Source: 2-12-FULL-40-12 sp964518135
GTDB lineage: Bacteria; Patescibacteriota; Minisyncoccia; Minisyncoccales; 2-12-FULL-40-12
DNA length: 58,280 bases
Assembly: GCA_964518135.1 (NCBI GenBank)
Contig: CAZFEY010000002.1
Location: 1-58,280 of the forward strand
Direction: 5' to 3'
The notes under the pieces are model-generated. The model did no database searches, was not told the DNA's origin, and saw only the letters and a list, made by a program, of their open reading frames with translations. The position numbers and the translations under genes were made by a program. This document shows, one piece after another, positions 48,735-56,607 of this stretch. Within the stretch, counting starts at the first letter, position 1. Each line of letters opens with the position of its first letter.

Positions 48735-49024
48735 TGAAAATTAAACCATTATCGGATTATATTTTGATTGAGCCGATGAAAAAAGAAGAGAAAACCAAAA
48801 CTGGTATTTTGCTTCCCGACACAGCAGATAAGGAAAGGCCAGAGCAGGGCAAGGTTATTGCCGTGGGTCCCGGCAGAAAAACTTCGTCTGGGAAAGTTCT
48901 CCAAATGGATGTTAAACCCGGAGACAAAGTTTTGTTCACAAAGTACGGACCAAATGAAATAAAGGTTGAAGATAAAGAATATCTAATTGCAAAACAAGAA
49001 GATATATTGGCAATTATAGAATAA
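48734..49024 (+). CDS. groES: Co-chaperonin GroES
   Basis: Protein of 96 aa starting KIKPLSDYILIEPMKKEEKTKTGILLPDTA (mobile loop KTKTGILLPD) and ending IAKQEDILAIIE. It caps the GroEL chamber. The start is GTG and there is no Shine-Dalgarno; the conserved ACTTCTAACGGGG element runs straight into the start codon. It is the first gene of the CIRCE-controlled groESL operon. Confidence 0.97.
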   Translation: MKIKPLSDYILIEPMKKEEKTKTGILLPDTADKERPEQGKVIAVGPGRKTSSGKVLQMDVKPGDKVLFTKYGPNEIKVEDKEYLIAKQEDILAIIE

Positions 49025-49159
49025 TTGCAGATTAAAAATTAAAATCTCAAAATGCAAAACGATAATAATTTAGAATTCAAAATAGCAAAAAGAAAAATTC
49101 TCTTCGAATTTTAAACTTTTACTTTTGCGTTTTTGGTTTTGCGTTTGAGCGAAGCGAAT

Positions 49160-50785
49160 ATGGCTAAACAAATTATTTTTGATGAAGCTGCAAGAAAAAA
49201 ATTAAAATCCGGCATTGATCAAATTACCAATGCTGTAAAAGTCACCTTGGGTCCAAGAGCAAGGCATGTTGTTTTAGATAAGGGGTTTGGAGCTCCGGAG
49301 GTTTGTGATGACGGTGTGACTATTACCAAAGAAATTGAATTAAAAGACAAAGTAGAAAATCTGGGAGCCGAGATCATCAAAGAAGTTGCTGAAAAAACCA
49401 ATGATGTTGCTGGAGACGGGACAACTACGGCGGTTGTTTTGTCCAAGGCTCTTATAGAAGAAGGGTTAAAAAATGTAGCAGCTGGTGCCGATCCTTTATC
49501 TTTGAAAAGAGGAATAGAAAAGGGACTTGCTATTGTTGTGGATAATCTAAAGAAAATGGCAAAACCCATAAGCAAACAGGAAGAGATTGCGCAGGTAGCA
49601 ACTATTTCTGCTTTGAATCCGGAGATCGGAAATATGATCGCCGAAGTTTTCTCCGAAGTCGGCAAGGATGGCGTTATCACCGTTGAAGAATCAAAGAAAT
49701 TCGGTCTGGAAAAAGAGATCGTAAAGGGACTTCAGTTCGATAGAGGATATTTATCTCCTTACATGATTACGAATGCCGAAAGAATGGAGTCGGTTTTGGA
49801 GGATCCGTATATTTTAGTTACTGACAAGAAAATTTCAGCTTTAACTGAAATCGTTCCTATAATGGAAAAAATCGTGCAGACAGGAAATAAAGAACTGGTT
49901 ATTATAGCAGAAGAGGTGGAAGGAGAAGCTTTAGCTACCTTGGTCGTAAACAAGCTTCGTGGAGTATTTAATGCTTTGGCCATAAAGGCACCCGGCTTTG
50001 GTGATAGGAGAAAGGAAATGTTGCAAGATATTTCTATCGTTACCGGAGCCCAACTAATTTCGGAAGAGCTTGGTTTGAAATTGGAAAATGTAGAACTTAA
50101 ACAATTAGGCAGGGCAAGAAAGATTGTCTCTGAAAAAGAAAAAACAACTATAATTGATGGTCAGGGAGATAAGAAAGAGATTGATAAAAGAGTGCAGCAG
50201 ATCAGAAGTGAAATTACTCATACAGAATCTGATTTTGATAAAGAAAAACTGCAAGAAAGACTAGCGAAATTGGCCGGTGGGGTTGCTGTTATCAAGGTAG
50301 GAGCTGCCACGGAAGTTGAACAGAAAGCCAAGCAAAGAAAGACAGAAGATGCGTTGAACGCAACAAGAGCTGCCATAGAAGAGGGTGTTTTGCCTGGCGG
50401 CGGCACAGCCTTACTAAGATGTATAGGAGCGTTAGAAAATAATGATTTAACTGGGGATGAAAAAACGGGTCTGTCTATAATCAAAAAAGCCCTAGAAGCA
50501 CCAATTAAACAAATAGCTGAAAATGCTGGTATGGACGGAGCCATTGTGGTGCAGGAGGTAAAGAGCAAGGATGGTAATTATGGCTTTAATGCTCAAGATT
50601 TGAATTATGGAGATCTCATCGCGTTGGGTATTGTTGACCCTACAAAAGTTGTAAGATCTGCCTTGCAGCACGCAGCTTCTGCGGCCGCAATGTTGTTGAC
50701 TACAGAGGTGGTTATTGTTGACGAACCGGATGATGGCAAGAAAACCGACATGTCATCGGGCATGCCCGGAATGGGAGGTTATTAA
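49160..50785 (+). CDS. groEL: Chaperonin GroEL
   Basis: GroEL of 541 aa with the ATP-binding segments VTLGPRARHVVLDK and EVAEKTNDVAGDGTTTAVVL, the apical domain (GQ-region ALIKAPGFGDRRKEMLQD in the form AIKAPGFGDRR), VLPGGGTALLR, and the C-terminal GMPGMGGY tail. The start chosen is MAKQIIFDEAARKK at 49160; an in-frame TTG/ATG-like upstream start would add nine atypical residues. The 135-bp gap from groES is low-complexity A/T repeat. It folds cytosolic proteins with GroES. Confidence 0.98.
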   Translation: MAKQIIFDEAARKKLKSGIDQITNAVKVTLGPRARHVVLDKGFGAPEVCDDGVTITKEIELKDKVENLGAEIIKEVAEKTNDVAGDGTTTAVVLSKALIEEGLKNVAAGADPLSLKRGIEKGLAIVVDNLKKMAKPISKQEEIAQVATISALNPEIGNMIAEVFSEVGKDGVITVEESKKFGLEKEIVKGLQFDRGYLSPYMITNAERMESVLEDPYILVTDKKISALTEIVPIMEKIVQTGNKELVIIAEEVEGEALATLVVNKLRGVFNALAIKAPGFGDRRKEMLQDISIVTGAQLISEELGLKLENVELKQLGRARKIVSEKEKTTIIDGQGDKKEIDKRVQQIRSEITHTESDFDKEKLQERLAKLAGGVAVIKVGAATEVEQKAKQRKTEDALNATRAAIEEGVLPGGGTALLRCIGALENNDLTGDEKTGLSIIKKALEAPIKQIAENAGMDGAIVVQEVKSKDGNYGFNAQDLNYGDLIALGIVDPTKVVRSALQHAASAAAMLLTTEVVIVDEPDDGKKTDMSSGMPGMGGY

Positions 50786-50792
50786 TGGTTTT

Positions 50793-50826
50793 AAGAGAGT
50801 GGCTAAGATTAGCCGCTCTTTTGTTT
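50793..50826 (+). terminator. Intrinsic terminator of groESL
   Basis: AAGAGAGTGGCTA and TAGCCGCTCTTTT pair over about 13 bp with G-U pairs around AGAT, followed by TTTTG. Confidence 0.8.
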
Positions 50827-50831
50827 TCGTG

Positions 50832-50860
50832 TTGATAAATTAGGCAAAATATTTTAATAT
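50832..50860 (+). promoter_or_regulatory. Promoter of lemA-htpX
   Basis: TTGATA (50832-50837), 17-bp spacer, TAATAT (50855-50860). Confidence 0.6.
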
Positions 50861-50931
50861 AAAGACAAGGTCGCCATTAAATAATAATAAATGTTTTCTT
50901 CGCTACGCTTAGAAAATAAAAAATTATTTCT

Positions 50932-51483
50932 ATGAATTGGCTTTTAATAGTATTAATAATCGTTGTTGCGGTTATTTTTTGGGTAATCGCAATGTTTAAC
51001 AGGTTTATTGTTTTAAGGAATCGCGTTAGAGAGTCTTGGTCTGATATCGATGTTCAATTAAGAAGGCGATATGACCTGATCCCAAATTTAGTAGAAACTG
51101 TTAAGGGTTATGCGGTGCACGAGAAAGAGCTTTTTGAAAACGTAACCAAGGCAAGAAACATGGCAATGGGTGCCCAAACAATGAAGGAGCATTCGGAGGC
51201 AGAAAATTTCTTGAGCTCTACGTTAAAATCGCTTTTTGCCGTGTCGGAAAACTATCCCCAGCTGCAAGCTTCCCAAAACTTCCTGGAATTACAGAGAGAA
51301 CTGCGTGATACTGAAGACAAGATTCAGGCCTCAAGAAGATTCTATAACACTAATGTTATGGCATTGAATACTGGTGTTGAAAGTTTTCCTGCAAATATAG
51401 TAGCTTCAATGTTTAACTTTAAAGCGGCAGAATTCTTCGAGATAGAAGAGGCTGCCAAAGCCCCGGTAAACGTAAAATTCTAG
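50932..51483 (+). CDS. lemA: LemA family protein
   Basis: Protein of 183 aa with an N-terminal membrane helix (about 2-22) and the LemA helical domain: NRFIVLRNRVRESWSDIDVQLRRRYDLIPNLVETVKGYAVHEKELFENVTKAR, then ENYPQLQASQNFLELQRELRDTEDKIQASRRFYN. The role of LemA is not settled. It is very often paired with HtpX, as here (7 nt apart). Confidence 0.94.
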   Translation: MNWLLIVLIIVVAVIFWVIAMFNRFIVLRNRVRESWSDIDVQLRRRYDLIPNLVETVKGYAVHEKELFENVTKARNMAMGAQTMKEHSEAENFLSSTLKSLFAVSENYPQLQASQNFLELQRELRDTEDKIQASRRFYNTNVMALNTGVESFPANIVASMFNFKAAEFFEIEEAAKAPVNVKF

Positions 51484-51490
51484 ATTCAAT

Positions 51491-52393
51491 ATGCCAACTT
51501 TGTATACTTTGGCGGAAAAAAACGTCCTGAAGTCTTGGGTGTATATTGGTTTTTTCTTAATCTTCATTATTTTGATTGGATGGGCTATAAGTTGGGCGCT
51601 AGACAGTAGCGCCATTCTGATATTCGCGGTTGTTTTTAGCGTTGTGACGAGTTTTTTCTCGTACTGGTATTCAGATAGCATAGTTTTGTCTTTAACGAGA
51701 GCAAAAGAAATTAAGAAAGAAGATAACCCCGAGCTTTACCGTCTTGTAGAAAATCTATGTATCACCGCTGGTCTTCCGTTACCCAAGATATATATATTGG
51801 AAGAAAGTCAACTCAATGCTTTTGCCACAGGTAGGGATCCGAAACATGGCGCGATAGCGGTGACTCGAGGATTGCTTGAGCGATTAGACAGAGTAGAACT
51901 AGAGGGCGTTATTGCTCATGAATTATCACACATTGGGAATAGAGATAGCTTATTATCAACGATAGCTGTTGTATTAGTTGGGATCGTGGTACTTGTTACG
52001 GATTTCGCTTTAAGAACGAGCCTATGGGGTAATAGAGGTAGTCGTCGCGACGACAGGGGTAATAATGCAATTGCTCTTGTTATTGTGCTTGTTTTGGCTA
52101 TCCTAGCTCCTATCATGGCCAATCTATTAAAATTAGCCATTTCCAGAAAAAGAGAATTTTTAGCCGATGCCTCCGGCGCTTTATTGACCAGATATCCAGA
52201 GGGATTAGCATTGGCATTGGAAAAAATATCAAAAGATAGTACCCCATTAAGAGTGGCTAATAATGCCACTTCGCACCTATTTTTAGCCAGTCCTTTTCGG
52301 GGGCAAGAACAGAAAATGTGGTTTTATAAATTATTCTTAACGCACCCGCCAATTGAAGAGCGTGTTTCTGCTTTAAGGCAATTAAAAATTTAA
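51491..52393 (+). CDS. htpX: Membrane zinc metalloprotease HtpX
   Basis: M48 protease of 300 aa with membrane helices near both ends of the first half (about 20-60 and 155-205), zinc motif HELSH (VIAHELSHIGNRD, about residue 140) and the downstream RKREFLADASGALLTRYPEGL glutamate segment. It degrades damaged membrane proteins. It is co-transcribed with lemA, next to the heat-shock groESL unit. Confidence 0.94.
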   Translation: MPTLYTLAEKNVLKSWVYIGFFLIFIILIGWAISWALDSSAILIFAVVFSVVTSFFSYWYSDSIVLSLTRAKEIKKEDNPELYRLVENLCITAGLPLPKIYILEESQLNAFATGRDPKHGAIAVTRGLLERLDRVELEGVIAHELSHIGNRDSLLSTIAVVLVGIVVLVTDFALRTSLWGNRGSRRDDRGNNAIALVIVLVLAILAPIMANLLKLAISRKREFLADASGALLTRYPEGLALALEKISKDSTPLRVANNATSHLFLASPFRGQEQKMWFYKLFLTHPPIEERVSALRQLKI

Positions 52394-52411
52394 AGTTTTA
52401 AATCAAAAACT

Positions 52412-52942
52412 ATGAAATGCCCAATAGATAAAGAAGAATTTGATAAGGCAATATTTTATGGAGTTGAAACCGATTGTTGTCCAAAATGTCTTGGGCTTTG
52501 GTTTGAAGAAGAGGAACTAAGAATCGCAAAGGACGTTAAAGACAGAAACTTAAGATGGTTAGATGTGGATTTGTGGAAAGATAAAACCAGATTGAAGATT
52601 GGTAGGGGCGTGAGATTGTGTCCTTCTTGTCGCCTCCCTCTTTATGAAGTACATTATAGCGATTCGAAAATAGTAATTGATATTTGCAATTTGTGTCATG
52701 GCGTTTGGTTGGATAGGGAAGAATTTAAGAAGATCACCAGCTACTTAAAAGAAAAATGCGATAAAGAGGTACTAAATAACTATGCCAAGGATTTAACCGA
52801 AGAATTTTGGGAAGTCTTTTCGGGCCCAGAAAGTTTACGCGAGGAGCTATATGATTTCTTGATGATTTTAAAACTGCTGAATTATAAGTTTTTCACTCAA
52901 CACCCAAATATCGCAAGATTGATATCCAATCTTCCGCGGTAA
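52412..52942 (+). CDS. Protein with two zf-TFIIB-type zinc ribbons
   Basis: Protein of 176 aa with two zinc ribbons: CPIDKEEF...CCPKCLGLWFEEEEL (about 3-38) and CPSCRLPLYEV...DICNLCHGVWLDREEF (about 70-109). The CxxCxGxWxD/E pattern is typical of zf-TFIIB (PF13453) proteins, whose function is poorly known. The C-terminal ~60 residues are helical. It follows htpX after 18 nt, in the same operon. Confidence 0.85.
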   Translation: MKCPIDKEEFDKAIFYGVETDCCPKCLGLWFEEEELRIAKDVKDRNLRWLDVDLWKDKTRLKIGRGVRLCPSCRLPLYEVHYSDSKIVIDICNLCHGVWLDREEFKKITSYLKEKCDKEVLNNYAKDLTEEFWEVFSGPESLREELYDFLMILKLLNYKFFTQHPNIARLISNLPR

Positions 52943-52948
52943 AACTTC

Positions 52949-53003
52949 TGGAGGGGTCGCATAGTGGCCTAGTGCGGTTGCTTGGAGAGCAACTATGTCC
53001 GAA
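52949..53003 (+). repeat. Duplicated partial tRNA-Ser at the left edge of a gap
   Basis: 55 bases identical to 53104-53158, broken off at the N run. It is a truncated copy of tRNA-Ser(GGA) and very probably an assembly artefact (unmerged contig overlap), not a second tRNA. Confidence 0.85.
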
Positions 53004-53103
53004 NNNNNNNNNNNNNNNNNNNNNNNNNNNNNNNNNNNNNNNNNNNNNNNNNNNNNNNNNNNNNNNNNNNNNNNNNNNNNNNNNNNNNNNNNNNNNNNNN
53101 NNN
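53004..53103. other. Scaffold gap of 100 N
   Basis: Exactly 100 N, the conventional length for a gap of unknown size. Any protein read across it is meaningless. Confidence 0.99.
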
Positions 53104-53104
53104 T

Positions 53105-53191
53105 GGAGGGGTCGCATAGTGGCCTAGTGCGGTTGCTTGGAGAGCAACTATGTCCGAAAGGGCATCGCGAGTTCAAATCTCGCCCCCTCCG
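53105..53191 (+). tRNA. tRNA-Ser(GGA)
   Basis: GGAGGGG pairs with CCCCTCC (53184-53190), discriminator G at 53191. The anticodon stem GTTGC/GCAAC encloses TTGGAGA, giving anticodon GGA. It has a long variable arm and the T arm GAGTTCAAATCTC. CCA is not encoded. Confidence 0.92.
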
Positions 53192-53230
53192 CCGTCAACA
53201 TTTTTTATTCATCCTGAATTCGTTGAAGGA

Positions 53231-53246
53231 TCGAGAGACCGAGATA
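53231..53246. repeat. 16-bp dispersed repeat, copy 2
   Basis: TCGAGAGACCGAGATA, identical to 1244-1259. Here it follows ATCCTGAATTCGTTGAAGGA. Confidence 0.55.
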
Positions 53247-53288
53247 TCTAAAATACTGGAGGTTCCGATAGAAGAATTAATAAAGTAA
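53244..53288 (+). pseudogene. Possible remnant of an XRE-type helix-turn-helix gene
   Basis: The open frame before the TAA at 53286-53288 reads ISKILEVPIEELIK, which resembles the end of an XRE-family DNA-binding domain (compare IAKALGVSIEELIK-type sequences). The coding signal stops at the dispersed repeat. At only 14 residues this could be chance. Confidence 0.3.
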
Positions 53289-53297
53289 AATAAAAAC

Positions 53298-53825
53298 ATG
53301 AACAAGAAATTTATTTGGATAATTATAGTTATTTTAATCATTATTGCTGGCGGAGCATTTTATCTTTTATATAGACAGCAGAATAAAAACAAAACAGAAA
53401 TGCCAATCGTCGGACAACAAATAGGGAGAACAAATAATTTTGAAAATTCTCAGCTTGTCGAAATTGCCAGGCAATACGTCTTAAAAAAACCGCAACTTTA
53501 TTGGAATAGGAAAAAATTTGTTGATTGGAATAGCGATGAGTTAGGGGTTGATTTTACTAAGGCGAATCCGGAATGGATTGTTTCTCAAAAAGTTTCTGTA
53601 AGATATATTGAGTCGAATGCAAATAAGCCACCATATGACGATCTAAATGATAAATATATGGTCAGCTGGTTTTTTATACCGGGATGCGAAGAAAATCCAA
53701 ATAGCACCGATAGACCGAATTGGTTTAATGAGATAGGGATTCGTTGTCTCGGGGGATATAATCTGAGCGTAATAATTAATCCAGACGGAACGGTTAATCA
53801 TGCAGAAATGAATGCTCTCAATTAG
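53298..53825 (+). CDS. Membrane-anchored protein of unknown function
   Basis: Protein of 175 aa with one N-terminal transmembrane helix (about 4-24), a polar linker and an extracytoplasmic domain with two cysteines (GCEENP, RCLGGY) that may form a disulfide. The ending YNLSVIINPDGTVNHAEMNALN suggests a small beta domain. No family is recognised and there is no Shine-Dalgarno. Confidence 0.75.
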   Translation: MNKKFIWIIIVILIIIAGGAFYLLYRQQNKNKTEMPIVGQQIGRTNNFENSQLVEIARQYVLKKPQLYWNRKKFVDWNSDELGVDFTKANPEWIVSQKVSVRYIESNANKPPYDDLNDKYMVSWFFIPGCEENPNSTDRPNWFNEIGIRCLGGYNLSVIINPDGTVNHAEMNALN

Positions 53826-53880
53826 AATTGTCTTTTAAAAAGAATTTGTCGTCAAAGTATAAAATTAGTAAACCAATTCA

Positions 53881-54204
53881 ATGATAACCATAGATGATTT
53901 CAAAAAACTAGACATTAGAATTGGTAAGGTCATTTCTGCCGAAAAAATTCCTGATGCCGATAAATTAATCAAATTAATTTTCGATATTGGCGGAGAGCAA
54001 AGACAAATAGTTGCCGGTATTGCTGAATCCTTTCCAGACCCCGCTGTTTTGATGGGCAAAGAAATTCCGATTGTTTTAAATCTCGAACCTAGAAAATTAA
54101 AAGGTAATCTAAGCCAAGGAATGATTCTTGCGGTTGGTACTGACGACAGGCCAGTTCTTTTGTGTCCCGAGAAAGAGGTGTCACCTGGAAGTATTGTGAG
54201 GTAG
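53881..54204 (+). CDS. tRNA-binding (EMAP/MetRS C-terminal type) OB-fold protein
   Basis: Stand-alone tRNA-binding domain of 107 aa: IDDFKKLDIRIGKVISAEKIPDADKLIKLIFDIGGEQRQIVAGI, then LEPRKLKGNLSQGMILA. It matches the C-terminal dimerisation/tRNA-binding domain of MetRS, and also the stand-alone CsaA/Trbp proteins. In this lineage it may be a detached MetRS domain. No metG is visible in the window. Confidence 0.9.
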   Translation: MITIDDFKKLDIRIGKVISAEKIPDADKLIKLIFDIGGEQRQIVAGIAESFPDPAVLMGKEIPIVLNLEPRKLKGNLSQGMILAVGTDDRPVLLCPEKEVSPGSIVR

Positions 54205-54222
54205 GTTTAAACAAATAAAAAG

Positions 54223-54255
54223 ACGCCCTATCCGAAGACAGGGCGTTTACTGCTT
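54223..54255 (-). terminator. Terminator of the SPFH operon (left flank of cassette)
   Basis: ACGCCCT (54223-54229) and AGGGCGT (54240-54246). On the minus strand the stem is followed by CTTTTTATTT. It shares GGGCGTTTACTGC with the hairpin at 56509-56534. Confidence 0.8.
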
Positions 54256-54273
54256 ATTACTTGTTACTTATTG

Positions 54274-55545
54274 CTATTCTGCGTTTGTCGTGGCGCCCGC
54301 TGGGACGTCGAGATCAAGAGATAGATCCCTTGCCAGCTTCATCAGCAGAAAGTCAACGTAGGTCTGACCGCCATTGATTTCTCCGGTTCCATCACCGCCC
54401 ATGATGATATCAGGTACCCAATCGCCCTGATAGTTCTGTATGGCAGTTGCGTACATCTGATTGACTGCCCGCCAAGCTTCAAGCTTGACTGTCAGCGCTC
54501 CGTCAGCATCAAGGATTAAGCGTCTCTTTTCAGCTTCGCCTTCGCCAAGAAGAATATCGCGCTGCTTAGTAAACTCTGCAGCTTGCATTTCTATCTCGGC
54601 AACCTGTTGAGCGTATTCTGCATCGACGAGCGACAGAACTCGTTGCGCTTCTTCCGTGTATCGGGCTGTCATGACGGCTGCTTCGCCCTGTTTTTGGGCA
54701 GTAAGTAAGTCCTGTTCAGCTTTTAAGGCATTAGCGATGGCTGTCTCAACTCCCATCCGAGCTTCTTGTTGGGCAGCAATCTGGGCGTATACTGTATCCG
54801 AGTACAGCAGGTTCTTCAAGTCAAACTGAGTAAAAGTAATGCCCATCGTGGCCCACGGCGTCATCTGCGTACCCGTGTTTGGATCGGTTATGAGCTCCGC
54901 CCTTATGGGGAGACCATCTTCACCCAACCTAATGACCGAAACGCGTCTTTTGCTGACGATCTGCGTTAGAGGGTCGATATAGTCGACCTCTTTATTTTCT
55001 GTCATGTACAGTCCGTTAGCGAACTGATCCTGCATGTAGAAGATAAAATCGTCACGTCGGGACTGATAGCTTTCGGTTGCATTCATCAGGGTAGCTGTAA
55101 TTGTCATGATCTTGCGAATATTTGGACGAATAAACTCATCTTCCAGCTCGTTCCATGACTTAAAGCTGTACTTCTCGACAAGATCGATTGCCTGTTGAGG
55201 GTCCTTGGGTAAGAGGATCCTAGCGGTAGCTGATACATTGCTATCACTACCGTCGTTAAAGCGAACATGAATAGATTGATCTTCGGATGTCCCTTCTTCA
55301 GCATCCGCGACCATGTAGAAGGTTTCGGCATTCGGAAAATCGTAGATATTTCCGAAGCCCTGCCACCACACGCCCGGCGTCATCTTGGCGGACATAGTAC
55401 CGCTCATGAAGGCCTGCTTCACCTGGTATCGGTCTGCCGAGACTGTTGCGAAAGTAGCAACACTCATGATTATGAGCAGCATCAATATTATGATGCCGGC
55501 CACAACCTTGACGACTGTTTTGGTTTCGTTTTCGTCTAGATACAT
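54274..55545 (-). CDS. SPFH/band 7 (stomatin-prohibitin-like) membrane protein
   Basis: Protein of 423 aa: an N-terminal membrane helix (about 12-36), an SPFH-like domain (about 40-230, TVSADRYQVKQAFMSGT...GVWWQGFGNIYDFP), and a long alanine/glutamate-rich coiled coil (about 235-340, AQIAAQQEARMGVETAIANALKAEQDLLTAQKQGEAAVMTARYTEEAQ). SPFH proteins build large oligomeric rings in membranes and often scaffold proteases. A strong GGAGG precedes the start. It is the last gene of a three-gene cassette whose base composition is more GC-rich than its neighbours. Confidence 0.85.
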   Translation of the reverse strand: MYLDENETKTVVKVVAGIIILMLLIIMSVATFATVSADRYQVKQAFMSGTMSAKMTPGVWWQGFGNIYDFPNAETFYMVADAEEGTSEDQSIHVRFNDGSDSNVSATARILLPKDPQQAIDLVEKYSFKSWNELEDEFIRPNIRKIMTITATLMNATESYQSRRDDFIFYMQDQFANGLYMTENKEVDYIDPLTQIVSKRRVSVIRLGEDGLPIRAELITDPNTGTQMTPWATMGITFTQFDLKNLLYSDTVYAQIAAQQEARMGVETAIANALKAEQDLLTAQKQGEAAVMTARYTEEAQRVLSLVDAEYAQQVAEIEMQAAEFTKQRDILLGEGEAEKRRLILDADGALTVKLEAWRAVNQMYATAIQNYQGDWVPDIIMGGDGTGEINGGQTYVDFLLMKLARDLSLDLDVPAGATTNAE

Positions 55546-55570
55546 TTTGTAAGAACCTCCGTTCTTGTAG

Positions 55571-55987
55571 TTAATCTGGATTTGAATCGATCGCGATCTT
55601 CAACCGTTCCTCGTCTTGCTCCAGAACGGTTATTGCTGCTTCTGTCTTGGCCAAGTCAGCGCGGGATCTTCGAATGAGTTTCATCTGATCCCTTTGCTCT
55701 CGTCTGGCCTTAAGATCCGATTGGACCCTAGCCAATTCTTCTTCGAGAGAGATTCTTGCGAGTTGCGCTTCGATATCATTGATCTCAGACCTTTTTACGG
55801 AGATCTCTTTTCTCGATTGCAACACGCGACGTTTCTCCGACAGATCTCGAAGAATTTCCTGTAGTTCTAAGTCCTCCTTATTGGCAGGCCTCGATGGTCG
55901 ACCGAATAAGAGTCTCGTAATGGGTTGTATCAGCGAGATAAGAGCCAAAACTACAAGAAGAAATAGAACGATCTCACCTACAATCAT
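55571..55987 (-). CDS. Membrane-anchored coiled-coil protein, partner of the SPFH gene
   Basis: Protein of 138 aa with one N-terminal membrane helix (about 4-24) and then almost continuous coiled coil (about 38-130, rich in E, R, L and K). No family is recognised. The AGGAGG site precedes the ATG by 8 nt. Its place between the 91-aa gene and the SPFH gene suggests a joint membrane complex. Confidence 0.72.
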   Translation of the reverse strand: MIVGEIVLFLLVVLALISLIQPITRLLFGRPSRPANKEDLELQEILRDLSEKRRVLQSRKEISVKRSEINDIEAQLARISLEEELARVQSDLKARREQRDQMKLIRRSRADLAKTEAAITVLEQDEERLKIAIDSNPD

Positions 55988-55993
55988 TCAGAA

Positions 55994-56269
55994 TCACCTC
56001 CTTGGCTTATCTGGTAGGTTGTTCGCTGGCCTGAGGAATCTTGCATCTCCTGCTCGCCAGCCCGACTTCTTGCGCGTGATATTGTCGAGCACGACATCGT
56101 GTCCGGGCTCGGGCCATGAGCCTTCGTTCCACACGGGCGATTTCAAAGAGAATGTAATATATTCTTTCTGAAATTCTTTTTCTGCGGAACTAGCAACTGC
56201 ATATGGTCCATGCTTACCCTTTGAAACGATGGTATGTACTCGAGCGACGATCAATTTCTTGTCATCCAC
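55994..56269 (-). CDS. Small basic protein, first gene of the SPFH cassette
   Basis: Protein of 91 aa with a beta-rich, OB-fold-like look: LIVARVHTIVSKGKHGPYAVASS, ITFSLKSPVW, PGHDVVLDNITRKKSGWRAGDARFL, and a basic tail. No family is assigned. The start is GTG (56267-56269), with GAGGTG 8 nt upstream. Confidence 0.7.
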   Translation of the reverse strand: MDDKKLIVARVHTIVSKGKHGPYAVASSAEKEFQKEYITFSLKSPVWNEGSWPEPGHDVVLDNITRKKSGWRAGDARFLRPANNLPDKPRR

Positions 56270-56413
56270 ACGTTAATCACCTCGCTATCGTTGATTTTGC
56301 GAACTGCTTATGTTAATTTATGCCTCCCTTCTCGGCCATTTAGCCGATTGATTGATGGGCGATGGTTTATATAACAAGTAATTAAGATTTAATTGTCAAT
56401 GAACTAATTAAAT

Positions 56414-56442
56414 AACATAGCATTTGTAATAATATTTGTCAA
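56414..56442 (-). promoter_or_regulatory. Promoter of the SPFH cassette
   Basis: On the minus strand: TTGACA (56442-56437), 17-bp spacer, TATGTT (56419-56414) with a TGC extended -10. The leader is about 140 nt and contains a small CGGC/GCCG hairpin. Confidence 0.7.
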
Positions 56443-56508
56443 TATGGGCTGGTCAATTACCAGAATCTATTTTATAGATGAATATATTTTAATTTCGAAA
56501 AATAAAAA

Positions 56509-56534
56509 AACGCCCCGTCTTTAGACGGGGCGTT
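56509..56534 (-). terminator. Orphan terminator between divergent genes (right flank of cassette)
   Basis: AACGCCCCGTC (56509-56519) and GACGGGGCGTT (56524-56534) form a perfect 11-bp stem with loop TTTA. On the minus strand it is followed by a run of seven T. It points leftwards, yet no minus-strand gene lies to its right. The 338-bp gap 56270-56607 otherwise holds the two divergent promoters. Confidence 0.8.
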
Positions 56535-56548
56535 TACTGCGTCAATAT

Positions 56549-56577
56549 TTGTTATCTGTCAAAGACTTAGGTATGAT
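56549..56577 (+). promoter_or_regulatory. Promoter of the symporter gene
   Basis: TTGTTA (56549-56554), 17-bp spacer, TATGAT (56572-56577). The leader is about 24 nt with no Shine-Dalgarno. Confidence 0.6.
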
Positions 56578-56607
56578 GAATCAATAATAATTTATTTTAA
56601 AAAAAAC

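Noticed and set aside
52868..53288. Open frames running through the N gap at 53004-53103 in several directions
   Set aside because: They are translated from unknown bases and from tRNA sequence, so they are not genes.
56509..56534. Riboswitch-type attenuator for the symporter gene
   Set aside because: The poly-T run is on the minus strand, and the symporter promoter lies downstream of the hairpin, so the hairpin is not in its mRNA.
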